Shown here piece after piece: positions 1 through 11,940 of a stretch of 64,000 nt of DNA (its first letter is position 1; every line of letters starts with the position of its first letter). The translations under genes were made by a program, and so were the position numbers. Under the pieces are notes generated by a model. It made no database searches and was not told the DNA's origin. It saw nothing but the letters and a program-made list of their open reading frames with translations. This stretch comes from Argopecten irradians (taxonomy: Eukaryota; Mollusca; Bivalvia; Pectinida; Pectinidae): the NCBI RefSeq assembly GCF_041381155.1, contig NC_091142.1, forward strand, positions 21,538,362 through 21,602,361, given 5' to 3'.

Positions 1-247
1 TTTTCGAAAGTTCTTCTCAACCCTCAAAATAAAAAATCATTACACATGAAAAACAAGATTAGGAGGTTTGCAGTATTGTGTCTAGCTCAGCATCAATCAT
101 AAAAATGTACTGTAAAACAAACATCTTTAATATCTAACATATATATAATTTCACTTGAATAAAAGTAAAGCTTTCAATGAAAATATTTTTTGGTCACATT
201 TGTATTAAAAATAGGAGACATTATTTGTTCTTTTTTTGATCATCTAG

Positions 248-555
248 GTATTGTGATGTCAGTTAAAAAGCAGGCTGAGAAGAGACTTCTCCGAGAGAGA
301 CGACTTCGGCAGGCCTGTGAACAAGAATTAACCAAATACAGAGAGTATTGTTCAACACAGGAACAGGAAATCGAAATCCTAAGAGGAATGTTACGCAAAC
401 ACGGTATCGAGGATGCAAATAGACTAGACAACCAGCCAGTAGTGATTAGCACCATAGATGTGGTGGCAGAGGTTAATCAGATATCCGACAAAGCCTCAGA
501 ATCCGGAGAAGAAATGAACTCGGACAAAAATACAGAAAACTCCAATGGAAGTTGA
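248..555 (+). CDS. 3' terminal coiled-coil exon of an unidentified gene (partial)
   Basis: This is the last exon of a + strand gene whose earlier exons lie outside the window. An open frame ends at the TGA at 553-555. The acceptor is either the TCTAG ending at 247, behind a T-rich tract, or the GTCAG ending at 262; both keep the same reading frame. The visible peptide begins with a strongly charged helix containing AEKRLLRERRLRQACEQEL and then QEQEIEILRGMLRKHGIE, which has heptad-like spacing and is predicted coiled coil. A low-complexity acidic Ser/Asn/Glu tail follows. SKI/SNO or dachshund-type C-terminal coiled coils look superficially similar, but I cannot identify the gene. A possible polyadenylation signal, ATTAAA, lies near 850. 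The methionine at 190 is only the start of an open frame and sits in the intron. Coding status is fairly secure, identity is not. Confidence 0.6.
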
Positions 556-849
556 GTTGGCAGGGACTAAATATATGTCTTAAACTGAACGTTTTGTCGG
601 AGATTTGATGAAAAAGTTTAATTTACATGATATGGACAGATTTTTGGAACTTTTTTCCAGAGATTTGAAGAGTAAATAACATTTATGTGTGTGTATACAT
701 GTATATAATTACATGGTGTTGATGAGTTTTAGACTGAAGCTAGGTTTTTTATGGTTACTGGTTGTAATGTTGTATTTAAACCATATGAAGATTTGTTTGT
801 ATATTGTCACTAGTTGTTGATATGATGCACTTTTTCTCTCTCTCTTTCA

Positions 850-855
850 TTAAAG
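850..855 (+). terminator. candidate polyadenylation signal ATTAAA
   Basis: The hexamer ATTAAA lies about 295 bases after the stop of the coiled-coil exon, following a CT-rich run. Nothing closer to the stop codon looks better. It is a common variant signal, but in AT-rich DNA chance matches are frequent. Confidence 0.3.
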
Positions 856-891
856 TTTATGAGTTAACAATACATATAGCTAGAGTACTGC

Positions 892-2900
892 ACTGGTTTA
901 AATTCCTGAATCTTTGAATTTTATATTAGTCTCATTTTATTTTTTATTTATTTTTTTTTTTTTTGGCAAAACATTTTTCATGGACCACATTTAACAAAAG
1001 GCACTCATTGTAATTTAATTTGATAAAATGCACTTTGCTCACTCTAATATTCAATTGATACAAATACTAATCATGAAAAGTTATCATTAAATTATGCTTT
1101 TTGTGTAATAGTATGTCAGGTTTTATGGGTTTCAATACCTTTAATAATTTAACTTCTAGAGAATTCCCCCGCCCATCACCATGGCCACCTACCTAACCCC
1201 CATATATAACCATACCTTTGATTAACAGAATTATAACCTTTATACAAAGCTAGCCATCTTTCAACTATAATTAGCACTGTGAATAAAAAAGATTTGTTCA
1301 CCATTATCTCCTTATAAAAATTAATATTATTAATGATACATATACCCATGTATGTACACAAACTTGACAATCTGATTAGAATCCAGATGGCCATTCTCAG
1401 TCATTCGTTTTATAGAGAGTCTGACAACATCCTGTATAGATTCATGTTCTAATGACCTTTCAAATTGACCAATCAAGTAACTAGTACTACCACGAAATTT
1501 CTTAACAGAGAGAAAATAGTTTACAAGATCTAGAGCTGTCATCATTTATATGTATGTACTGTAGTCATTTTGCCTATATAACACAATATAGCCACAGTAC
1601 ATACCAGGTATATATATTAGTACTATTAGTATATTATACATGCTGTTACATAATGTCATTTTCAGTACTGTACAGTAGATGTATAAATGTAGTACATGTA
1701 GCTATATAGCTATCTAGGTGTAAAAAGTGTACAGTGAGTAGAAAGGTCACCAGAACGTGACCCCGAACGAGTTGTTGTTAAATCCTCTTTGTAATGAAGT
1801 GAGAATAGGGATCTGTATTTGAATGAGATTGTCTGATAACCACAACACCAGTCCTATGTTGTATATCACTATATATACCATTGCCTTTTATATGCTTTGT
1901 ATGATTGAATTTGTTTACGCCAGTTTGCATTTAATATCAGATATTAAATTTATACTGTATAACATGAAATGTTTGTTGTGTAGAAATTTCCATTTTGTTT
2001 GTGGTCACTGGAAACCAAGAATAAAAAAATCAACAAATTTAGTTTAAATGTTATTCGAATCACTATATCAAACCACAAATATCTTTGCTCACACAAATTG
2101 AAAATTTTCATTGCTTTTGTGGTTGCTGTTAGACCATGACTATAAAAACAATGAATTTGGTAAATATGTTATTGGAATGGATCATTGTTCCAAAGACCAA
2201 CCATGAATTCTAACCACAAAAACTCCAAACAATGAAAAAATATACCCAAGAATATTTCATGATACAGTGCCATTTTAATATCATTTGACTAAATCTCTGA
2301 ATAATGTCTTGACTATGTTTTGCAAATTTTATTTAATGAAGTTCAAAAATATGATACTCTAAGACGATGTGTTTTTTATTTTAGCATATCAATTTTTAGC
2401 GTCTTTCTTCAAATAAACAAACGAAAGAAGTAGTCATAAATCCTATAAAAAATTTGTAATGAAGGATTTTCATATTTTTTTTTATTAAATTACACAAGAT
2501 ATTATTATTTACATTACATACTTAAAATGATCAGTTTTTTGTAAAGACATAACAAAAAATACAAATTGATACCTCAGATAATCAGCCCTCCCCTTTAAAT
2601 ATGTATTTATTATGTATTTATATTTCCTTCTTTACCTTAGTTGATGTTCAAAACAATGTGAAATTCTGTACATCTGTTGTAATTTTGATAGATAAACGTT
2701 TTTGTAAAATTTTGTAAAAATGTAATTAAGCACAAGTCAATAGATCTAGAATTGTTTGTTTAATATAAATCAAATGTAACAGCTTTTTGTGTATTACAGA
2801 TACAAGTATAGTTATAATTACAATACAGATGAATGCAGAATTGATACAATGTATTATGAGCTTGTTATACTGTAACAGTTAACCTTGTTTTAATTAAATT
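892..2900. other. AT-rich intergenic DNA, no convincing gene
   Basis: This holds long T and A runs, short palindromic AT/GTAC-rich patches around 1560-1730, and no open frame with family resemblance. The only frame with protein-like composition is the short minus-strand one at 1330-1545, listed separately. Confidence 0.5.
1330..1545 (-). CDS. weak candidate exon, minus strand
   Basis: A 71-codon minus-strand frame has amino-acid use more like a real protein than its surroundings; it contains ALDLVNYFLSVKKF and ESIQDVVRLSIKRM. A CAG that could be an acceptor lies just inside its 5' end (GATGACAG), and the frame closes with TAA. I do not recognise a family. It may be the last exon of a gene convergent with the coiled-coil gene, or chance. 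Confidence 0.2.
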   Translation of the reverse strand: MMTALDLVNYFLSVKKFRGSTSYLIGQFERSLEHESIQDVVRLSIKRMTENGHLDSNQIVKFVYIHGYMYH

Positions 2901-3081
2901 CTGTATTTGCACATTACAGAGTTATCTGCCCTTGCTGGTAGGTATTGATTGTGACATCATGTGATTACGAGCGTAACATCATGCTTTTCGGAGAAAACAA
3001 TGTGAATTGTGCTTACAAAATAATGATGTAATAATTGATACTGCCCCACAAGGGAGCTAACTCTTTAATATGCAAATACAG
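2901..3081. mobile_element. MITE family A, copy 1
   Basis: A short non-autonomous inverted-repeat element. The left end starts CTGTATTTGCACATTA and the right end reads AATATGCAAATACAG, its near-perfect reverse complement. The ends continue inward as GAGTTATCTGCCCTTG and its inverse. There is no coding capacity. The same family recurs near 5157, 10352, 24920, 42422 and 52268. Confidence 0.7.
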
Positions 3082-4591
3082 AAGATTTTTGGTTTTAATT
3101 TAAATGGAAATTCTATATAAGTTGACCTCTATGAAAGGGATATTCTGCTTATGTAGAACTGAATGCTTGTTCAAAGGTCTTTGTTAACATCATGGGGGCG
3201 AAGTTTATGTGACACAATAACTTTCCATATTAAAGAGAAACAAAATAATGTGAAAAATTGAATTGAAAACTTGTGTAAAATTCAAATGGCGGATAGTATC
3301 CCTTTCAAAAGGTACTGATTGGTTCGGTGTATTGGTTTACACGTATCTTAAGATCTGTAATTTATGTATTCCCATAAACTTGTTGTCGTGATCTGAGTCT
3401 CGATCTGTACAATTTCTTTTAAGGTTTTACTTAGTCAAGTTTTATTTAACTTCTAATTTTTACACTGATAATTATATGATAAAAATATGTTCTATTCTAG
3501 ATTATTGTATGAAAATGTAATGAAAATACCGCCATCTAAAAATAGAACATGTAGATTAGTACTACTGTCATCAGAATTTTATCATCAAAACTGTATTAGA
3601 TATGAAGCATTAATTTTGATTTTATTTATAGTAATGATATTTTTGTTTGTTGATTGAATTTGTTGTCTTAACATTATTTCTACTACTGTGTTTCTAGGTA
3701 CAGGAATCACCTCTTGTAATGCAGATATATGAATCATTAATGAATCTCAATGTTAATTAAACTAGTCAGTCCAAGGTCAATAACAAACACATTTTATATA
3801 ATGGTACACCTTTAAGTACTTCTTTCACTCTTACTTAACAGCTATTTTAAATGGTAATTGGTTTTATTTATAAGACCAGTTGCTTAATAAATAAATAGTT
3901 TATGGTTTTTTTATTCTAACATTGACTATATTTTTTCTTTTTACAAAACAAAAATGGTATATCAAATTTGACAAACAAGTTGATAAACGAAGTAGGCATG
4001 GGAAAGAAAAACTGTACTGCTAAAGCATTAAATAAATTGATTAATATAAGTTCAATTACTCCTTACTCGTAACTTGAATTTATATTGAAAACTTTATTCT
4101 TGATAATAATTTGAATGTAATTAACTTTATCAATCGTTATATTTTTTTTATCTTTTCCGAACAAAAATAAAATTATATTTCTTATTACTACTGAACAGAA
4201 ATTTAAGTTTATCTATATCTTACCATTCTTAAGTTTACCAGTTTTCTTTTTCTTTTTTACGTCATCATTATCAAATCTTTTATCAGTAGAAATTACACAC
4301 CTTGCCGTTTGTCACCTGTTCAAGTTACGCCCACCTATAGCTTACTACCATAACATTGTGCCATATTGATGTATGCAAGTGAATAGAGAGGGTAGTTTCA
4401 GAATTTTGTTAGAGTTAAAGCAAACGTTGACAGTTTTAACTTACTTGAATAAAACTAATAAATCCTTTTTAAAAAGATGAAGCTATTCATTTATTCTCTC
4501 TGAATATCTTAACTCATATCAAAATATACTGTCCTTACCATATATGGTTTCACCTCAATATTTGTAGTCGCTCTGTTAATGGAAATAATGT
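3082..4591. other. AT-rich intergenic DNA, nothing recognised
   Basis: No open frame above background, no RNA gene and no clear repeat structure was seen on either strand. Confidence 0.5.
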
Positions 4592-4745
4592 TGGCCATAT
4601 CAAAGTTGAGATTTTTCATAAAAGATGTATTGTAAGGGAAGTTTGAAAACAGATTTTTTTTGTCAATTTGTTTGGCCATATCAAAGTTGAAATTTTTACT
4701 TAAAAAACTACATGTTGTAAGGGGAGTTTGAAAACAGATTTTTTT
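4592..4745. repeat. two-copy tandem duplication, about 80 bp unit
   Basis: Two consecutive blocks begin GGCCATATCAAAGTTGA and end GAGTTTGAAAACAG (or the AAGTTTG variant) followed by a T run. The copies differ by small changes and a short insertion. Confidence 0.7.
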
Positions 4746-5156
4746 AAAAACTTTTTGCCATGATTCTTTGACATATCAAATATTGAAGAAAAAAACGAAA
4801 AAAAAACGAATTGATAAATGAAACCATGCACTCATTTATTCATATTTATGTCCGGCTCTTAATGTAAAAATGAGATTTCAAATCAAAAGTTGTGATCTAA
4901 AATATAATTGATCAAAAGCTCTTTTGTATTCTGAACACGAGAGTGCCTTGAGAGGTTGATTGTCACAGAACAAACTTTTTGATCATTTTGTAGATATTTT
5001 ACATGTACATAGTAGCCGTTAGAATTATACACAGGCTGATGTAAAGGTATACTGGTGCACTGTGAGTAATCACAGGACATTGTGATAGGTGAGCGATGTG
5101 TATAACAAATAAACATATTAATGATCAATTTTCTGTTTAGTTTCATCTTATTTTAC

Positions 5157-5325
5157 ATATTTGCATGTTAAAGAGTTATTTCTCTTGCGGGAAGTTATCA
5201 TTTGTGACTTTCATTACTTTATGAGCAAATTCACATCTTTTTCTTTGAAAAATATTACCTTACTATCACAAACACAACGTAATCATTAATACAAGGGCAG
5301 ATAACTCTTTAATATGCAAACACAG
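5157..5325. mobile_element. MITE family A, copy 2
   Basis: The left end carries TTTGCATGTTAAAGAGTTAT and the right end carries ATAACTCTTTAATATGCAAA, inverted relative to each other. The centre is AT-rich and noncoding. Confidence 0.7.
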
Positions 5326-5434
5326 AATAGCTCACCTGCAGAATGAGGACCTGGTGATGGTGTGCTCTTAAAACCCTCATTGTCTGTGGTCCTACATCCG
5401 CCCTAATGTCTCTCTTTTAAGTCATGGTATTGTT

Positions 5435-5535
5435 AATAACTTTGTTTGACGTCTTATTAACAGCATGCAAGGTCATTCAGTTTCAAGGACATGCCCAGTT
5501 GAGATATGGAGGAAAGCTGGAGTATTCCTTTGATA
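5435..5535 (+). mobile_element. SINE-like dispersed repeat fragment
   Basis: The sequence around TTTGACGTCTTATTAACAGC, continuing through AAGGTCATT, GGACATGCC and GGAGGAAAGC, matches from memory a dispersed SINE-like repeat widespread in bivalve genomes. An inverted relative is at 26560-26930, where the mirrored GCTTTCCTCCACCT and GACGTTAAACCAA segments occur. The ends are decayed. Family name not assigned. Confidence 0.5.
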
Positions 5536-5547
5536 TTTTTGAAGTTT

Positions 5548-5935
5548 TTAGGTCATCTGACCTGAAGGGTAAGAATGACTTATAGCAATTGTGCTTCATC
5601 AGTCATCTTGTGCAACTTCCCACTCTAGATCTCTAGTTATCTTACTTAATCCATATTTTGCATCGTCTGCTGTTTGTAAAACTTTTTCTTCAAATGACTT
5701 CTCAAAACCTAGAGTGTTCAGGGTACATACTCATATTATGCTTGTACTATGCTGGGATGAAGGTGTGTTCACATGAATGACCTTGACCATCATTCAAGGT
5801 CGCAGGGGTAAAAAGTCTTTCAACACCTACATGACAGTAACTTAGAGACCTATAGAATGCTGGGATACTTTTCAAGATCACAAAGGTCAAATTGGTAAAA
5901 ATCTTTCAATCTGTTCTCAATAAGTTTTGATTTTC
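5548..5935 (+). repeat. dispersed repeat of GGTCATCTGACC type
   Basis: This starts with the imperfect palindrome GGTCATCTGACC and then runs through repeated CAAGGTC/AAGATCACAAAGGTCAA phrases, a style I remember as high-copy interspersed DNA in bivalves. No intact reading frame. Class unknown. Confidence 0.4.
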
Positions 5936-5954
5936 TTGTCTCGAAAATTTGGCC

Positions 5955-6066
5955 TGTAGCATGCATACCATCCTTGATACTCCATGGGTTCCGATCACTT
6001 ACAATCTCTACACCCATGGACTATCGGATCCCATAGAGTATCGAGGATGTATGCATACATGCTGGT
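5955..6066. mobile_element. foldback element, about 110 bp
   Basis: The left arm TAGCATGCATACCATCCTTG and the right arm GAGGATGTATGCATACATGC are mutual inverse complements with few mismatches. They continue inward as GATACTCCATGGG and CCCATAGAGTATC. The arm resembles the terminal repeat of MITE family B (CATCCTCGATACTCC), so this is probably a minimal deletion derivative of that family. Confidence 0.65.
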
Positions 6067-6099
6067 AAGAAGCACTTCAAAATTATTAATGAATGAAAT

Positions 6100-7260
6100 T
6101 GACCATCTTTTTCAAATTTATTAGAAACTGTTGCTACACTTACAGCTGATCTAATGCTGCATCATCCTCCTGGCATTCCTGTAGTTCAAATGCCTGGTTT
6201 TCTGCTCCTCGGTGCCCACTTGTCACTCTAAATCGTCATCAGGTGGTCACCAACTATCCTCAGATATTTCAACCCTAAACCACGACATCCTCCAGTTGAT
6301 GGGTCAGTAGTTGTGGCCAATCCACTACTCGATGGATCCTGACATCCATTCCAAGTCGCCCCGACGATGCCATACGCAGAAAGATGCTTTCGCAGCAGCT
6401 TCACCAATTCTCCTCAAGGCTGATGACATTGCCTTCCCCAGTACTCTTAACTGTCGCAGGAGTCTGTTCGATGATTGGGTTAGGAATCCCTGCATCCAAC
6501 ATCGACTGCGAAGAGACATGCCTTCCATCATTTCACTTTGCAGCCTGCTATTAGATCCGCTTACTTCAAATTATTCATTTCATGCGCCTCTTCACAATTG
6601 TCCTCCAACGGTACTGTGAGCTCCACTACGATGATAGTTCTGGACTGGTTCGATACCATTAGTCTCCACTATTGGGAAAACAAGCCTTCCATCCAAGTCC
6701 ACTTTGAGCTCCCAGTCCTTTCCTCTATCCAGCAATAATGTTGTAGCTGACTTCTTCCGTTTCACAAACATCTTCGTATTTCCTGGTGTTTACTTTGGGC
6801 GCTTCCTTCTCATTTCTTCCTTTACAATGATTGCGTAAGACCTTATCGTGACGCCATCTGTAGCGCCCTGTGTCAATGCTGTCCGACACCCTGACAAGAT
6901 ATGGGTCATTGATCACTGGCTCCCACAGAGCTGACATGACGGATCATCTGTAAGTCTTCACTGGTGAAGATTTGATGGGGACGGTAGTGTGTCGTATACT
7001 GCTATTGATAGGTATGCTATCCTGTATTGGCCCTTCCTCCAGACCACACTTCTGACCAAGAAAGTACTTCATCCACGCCCCTCGCTTTCCCAGCTCAACA
7101 GCTTTTATCTTCCTCTTGTCTTCCTCTACCCGCTTGGTCTCGCTCTGAACCATCCGGCGCCTCTCTGGCATGCTGCAACCCTAGTCATTGCCTTCCGCTG
7201 CACGTGTTTCCAACCACATCCCATAGCTCCAGCTACTTCTATCCTTCTACGATTCTATAA
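6100..7260 (-). mobile_element. decayed reverse-transcriptase-associated relic
   Basis: On the minus strand short frames carry phrases known from high-copy reverse-transcriptase proteins of invertebrates: AGAMGCGWKHVQRKAMTRV near 7200, ERRRMVQSETKRVEEDKRK near 7150, DTGRYRWRHDKVLRN near 6850, DWELKVDLDGRLVFP near 6700, and LRRIGEAAAKASF with WHRRGDLEWMSG near 6350. They occur in the order of one C-terminal region after the polymerase. The GC content is higher than in the flanks. The element looks like a non-LTR type, but the class is not certain. It is old and broken; plus-strand frames across it are shadows. Confidence 0.65.
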
Positions 7261-7660
7261 TTCTGCAATTACTACGGAAGAGTTCTTTTATTACATGCAT
7301 ATTTCTTTTGTTTTTCATTTCATTTTTCTTTTACATGAATTTTTTTATTATACATGGTCGAATAAGCTAAAATCTCTAAATGACATCTCGTTGGATTCAG
7401 TTCTCGGAATACTATACATGTATGTAGCTGTTTATTGAATGAGAGCATTTTAGATGAAAGAATGTAAGATGACAATGGTTGCACTAACTGGCGGTGACTA
7501 ACCTATATTAATATGTACTCAGATTGTATTCGTTATCTCCGAAATCACATGGATCAAGTGTTGTTTGCTTACTATTTGTGATCGAGATAATTCAGTCATG
7601 AGTATAGTACAATACCAAACACAGGTGCTCCATACCTGTCTATAGATATGTAACGTATGG
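7261..7660. other. intergenic DNA upstream of the thioredoxin-fold gene
   Basis: Nothing coding was recognised. The segment separates the reverse-transcriptase relic from the promoter region of the next gene. Confidence 0.4.
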
Positions 7661-7668
7661 TATCAGAT

Positions 7669-7677
7669 TTATATAAA
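7669..7677 (+). promoter_or_regulatory. candidate TATA box
   Basis: TTATATAAA lies about 145 bases upstream of the ATG at 7822. With the usual 25-30 base spacing this gives a 5' UTR near 115 bases and no upstream intron. AT-rich background makes this tentative. Confidence 0.35.
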
Positions 7678-7821
7678 CAATATATCTGACCAGCGTTATA
7701 GAATTTATCTAGTCCCTGTGATCAAACTACACATGTGAAACTTTACACATGACCAGTGAGATAAACCCTTTATGATATAGATACAAAACTATAACGAAAT
7801 CAGTCACTAACATATTCCACA

Positions 7822-10800
7822 ATGCAGTGTAGTGGGCTGCTTCTTGTTTTTGCTTTAATCGGGACGGTCTTCGGACAGATCCCCCTCCCGAACAAACCTC
7901 TGGGATTCCCCTATGGGCTGGGAAAGCCGTCCGCCCCGATACAACTCTCATCGTTCATGGGTCCGTTATGTCCTGACAGTCAGAATGCCTTCCCAACTCT
8001 ACTCAAAGTGGCGGAATATTATGGACCAGACCGAGTTAGACTTGTCACCCATCTCTTCCCATTGCCATACCATAGGAACTCCTTCTTAGCGGCCAAGGTA
8101 AGCTGATTATGACTAAAGTATTTCAAAAAACTCTTTGCCAATACTGAATTTAATTAGCTAAATTATTGTAAGTTCATTCATTTGGTATGATCAAATCAAT
8201 TTTAAAACAATCAATCATTCATTTAACCAATCAATCAAAAAATCAATAAAATCAAATGCTATCATTCAATAAGTTTTTGTTCTATTTTAGGGTGCACAGA
8301 TTGTTAACGCTCTGAGCTCTGGGAATTCCACATACAATTGGATAAACGCTGTGTATTCCCAGCTAGAAGCTCTTTCAAATGAGCTCACACACAACAAAAC
8401 AGAGAAGCAGGTACAAGAGTAAGTATTTCCTTTTTCTCCAACTTTCTTGATACAAATTAGTAAATTATCCTCGATATCTCAGAGGCTACTATCACTGTCG
8501 TTATATATCTTCCACTGGGCCACTGGGAAATGTCATAATTTTACATGGTCTGAGTGACAACAGATTAGGCAAGTAGTTTTGTCCTTTTATGTGCATCTTA
8601 TACAGAATCATCGAATAGTACTGTTGTTAACTGTATGTCCTTGTTTGGCGTCGCTCTCTGCATACATGTAATTTTAAGGAAAACTCTGTAGGCTTGTAAT
8701 TGGTCAGTTTTTTCCTCCTGAAATGGCTTCAGTTTTATTATGACATATTCTTGGGATGGATATTATAACATTGATAGTAACATCTAGAATATCGAGGATG
8801 ATCAATAACCTTAATTTGCTTTATCCTATAGTTATGATAGATGAACTTTTGTTATTAGGCCTAACTCAACACTCTCAATATGATATGAATAATGAAGCAT
8901 TCCGAGAAAGTCTTTGAAACATATACGACATTATACCATAAACATTAGCAGAAATGAAATTCAGTTGCAATCTTCATATAAAACATTTTCAAAATGATGT
9001 AGATTTAAAATCTGGTTTAAGTATTATATACCCTATTTGTTTGTATAATGTGGCTTATTATTAATTTTTCTTCCGCGAAACGTTTGTCGAGATATTGATT
9101 TGGACTACATGCGTCCGTCCAAGATGTTTTTTCAGACTACATGTATGACTCCAAAACTCCCCAGCTTACAATGCCGGCACATGATCTTGAGCACCTAAGA
9201 GTTTCATAGCCGATAGATAATTCATTAAATATTTATTTATTGTTATAACATTTGTTCTTCAGTACCTTCCAACAATAAATGGTATTGTTTCAGTTTACCA
9301 AAACTAAACGAAAAACATTGACCTTACCCCATGTTTGAACTGGAAGTAAACACGGCACATGATCTTGCGCAGTACACTATAATCGAATTTTAATCATATT
9401 ATGATATTCAATTTATTTAGCTGACCATTCTAATTCCAATGAATTAAATCAGACGTCACTTTCCGCCATTCTTCCACTATCGCCCCATTGTAATACGGTA
9501 CGTCTGCACATTAGACTAAAAACTGAGATTGTATCATAATTTACATTGCCATTCTATACTTTTTTATGTCTGAATAAGTTTGTTACTTTATCAAAATCAG
9601 TTGAAATTACCAGTGCGCAAGATCATGTTCCTTTCCTGTATCTCCAAGAAACCTGCCGTAAATGTATCATGCTAGTGTCACATTTGTTTCTATTGCTATA
9701 TTGGATATCTTCCACTATTGATTTTTATTTCTGTTAGCACGGAAACGTAATTGCAGTTTCCATTTGTTTCTTGGCTATAACCTCCAAAATTGTATCCTAG
9801 TTTCTTAGCTGTGCCTTTTACTATTGTGGACCTCCCGTTTTCCATATTTTTTTAATCTGATCAAGGACAACACCAATATCTGTCTAGATGGATAACGAGG
9901 AACCATACATCGACTGCGGGCACGAGGGATATTGCAATGCTTTGCGCACCTTGTTTTACCGAATTCCAACCTTGATCCCGAAAACATCTCAAATGGTCTT
10001 CATAAATTAGAATAAAGCCAAATTGATTTATAAAAATAGACGATAACTAAAAAATACAATACATACCTATGGATATGTATGATAGCATTTAAATATATAT
10101 TTCATATATATATTTTTTTTTTGTTTCTTGTAGCATGTATGCTTCAATAGCGAAGAGCTTGAACCTCAGTGAAATGAAATTCAACAGCATGTACAAAGAT
10201 GAGGATCTAGAAGAGGCGACGCGTTTAGACTGGAAATACACCGCGACCAGTAAGTTCTCGGCGTTCACGATTATCTAAAACTCACAACCCGAATAATAAC
10301 AATGATGATTAAGTTTTAAAACTAATATTTTACAGAATACCCCTTATTCCGACTTTGCACATTACAGAGTTATCAACTCCCATGCGGTTAGGTATCGATT
10401 GTTACGTCATTAATCTGTAAGCGCAATATACGTCGTTTTTCTCCGAAAAGTATGACGTTACGTTCGCAAACACAAGACGTCACAATCTATATCCACTCAC
10501 AAGGGCATATAACTCTGTCTTATGCAAATTCATAATTGGTGCACCCATTTGAATATGTCCCATTCAGTTGTGGTGTAATGTATTCAAACATTCTTCCTGT
10601 AAAATGCTGAACAACATCATTTGAAAAACAAAACAAGCTATTGAATTATATCGTGATACAAATGTACATTATGTCCCTTTACAGGGGGCGTGGCGTGGAC
10701 TCCCGCCTTTATGATCAATGACGTACTGATACAAGCGGAACCGACATGGACGCTTGATGATTGGAAGAAAGTTATCGATAGTCTACTCGGTTATCAGCTA

Positions 10801-11779
10801 ACACAGGTGCGTACTTTTATCAGACTCAACATTTTGGGTTATTGTTTTTCAATTTCATTCATAAATCATTTTGGCATATATTTTATTTGAAAAGGGCAAT
10901 AGTTTGACCAATTATGATGCATCGTTTGAAATCTGCAGGCCTAATTTATCATCACAATCTATTTGAATTAATTTTATGTAACGTCTGTGAGGTTTTGATA
11001 ACGTTTTGTAGGCGCCAACTCTGCACAATGTAGAAAGGACAAGACACAGATATATAGACGTATATCGAAGTTTTATTCTAGATATCATTCCTAGTACTAG
11101 CAACTGTAGATGCGTCTGTACAAGTCAATGTTGAGGCCAATATGTCACGTTATCAGAAGCTTTGGCTAGCGAAGATGGGGAGATGGCCTAATGTATGAAG
11201 CACAGGGATCTGATAATTAGTTCTAGTTTATATCAATATGGACCCTACAGAGAGATCATTTTTAGATGTTTTACGGGTCTAGATCATATATCAGTAAATA
11301 CCATATTCTACACACACCAGAAGACTTCTACTTCGCCTATCTATCTATCTATCTATCTATCTATCCATCCATCTATTTTAGTCTTCAAAAAAGGTTACTT
11401 ACGTTGGAAAGAGCGCTGATTTTCCTTTCCAAAATACTAAACAACTATACAAAGTACCGTCACTCAGACAATAGGAGCCCCGTTTCAACAACAATTGTCA
11501 AGAATTTTAATTCCAACACTATAAAACAGGTTTCAAAAGTTCTAAGGCTTTCAATAGAATTTATTAAGAAATAAAACAGTTTCAAATTTCGTATGTAGGT
11601 GTGTAGCGTAGTTTACTTGTTTCCTAAATTCTTACGTACGTTTGTTTTTTGTTGTGCAGAACAATTTGGAGTATTCAGGATGCAAGATAGGAACTAAAAA
11701 ATGCGAGTACCTTCCCGGGAAGATCGAATGCTGCACTTCTGGAGAAGCTTGTATACCGAATGTTGGCTGTCGATGTTAG
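7822..11779 (+). CDS. secreted DsbA/thioredoxin-fold protein with cystine-knot-like tail
   Basis: Five exons with GT-AG junctions give 253 aa: 7822-8097, 8291-8418, 10134-10249, 10685-10806 and 11660-11779 (TAG). All junction phases agree. Residues 1-18 are a signal peptide (hydrophobic LLLVFALIGTVFG). Residues about 38-210 read as a DsbA-like thioredoxin fold: a beta strand, LSSFMGPLCPDS with the active-site cysteine at 50, an all-helical insert, and the cis-proline loop GVAWTPAFMINDV (Pro180). The second active-site position is Ser53, so the site is monothiol (CPDS) and should not perform ordinary dithiol oxidation. The last exon is a separate cysteine-rich module with Cys 222, 229, 238, 239, 245, 251 and 253, spaced like an inhibitor cystine knot with one extra Cys. 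N-glycosylation sequons NST and NKT occur near 103 and 127. It is predicted to be extracellular or in the secretory pathway. The exact function is unknown. Confidence 0.88.
8467..8800. mobile_element. MITE family B copy in intron 2
   Basis: The left end TATCCTCGATATCTCAGAGG continues with CTACTATCACTGTCGTTATAT. The right end holds GATAGTAACATCTAGAATAT then CGAGGATG, the inverse. It lies in the second intron of the thioredoxin-fold gene. Related copies sit in the introns of the neighbouring repeat-protein gene and at 26069. Confidence 0.65.
10352..10532. mobile_element. MITE family A, copy 3, in intron 3
   Basis: The ends TTTGCACATTACAGAGTTAT and AACTCTGTCTTATGCAAA are inverted. Inside are TGTTACGTCATTAATCTGTA and its approximate inverse CAAGACGTCACAATC. 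It lies in an intron of the thioredoxin-fold gene and carries no coding sequence. Confidence 0.75.
11335..11377. repeat. CTAT microsatellite
   Basis: About eight CTAT units followed by two CATC variants lie within intron 4 of the thioredoxin-fold gene. Confidence 0.9.
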
Positions 11780-11940
11780 AGAAACAATCTATCAGCATTA
11801 TTTTCTTTGAATGTGTATTTAGGACATAGTTGACAGTTTTATGTGTGGATTAAAAGGTTAGCATGTGATGAAAACAAACCGACATAATTATTTGTGTTTT
11901 AACGTTATGGATATGCTTGTCAGTTATCAATGAAAATTAA

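Noticed and set aside
6311-6619. Plus-strand 102-codon frame and the 149-codon frame at 6989-7438
   Set aside because: They are antisense shadows of the decayed minus-strand reverse-transcriptase relic.
11660-11779. Reading the cysteine-rich exon as a separate small secreted toxin-like gene
   Set aside because: It has no start codon or signal peptide of its own, and its phase 0 acceptor fits the preceding exon exactly.
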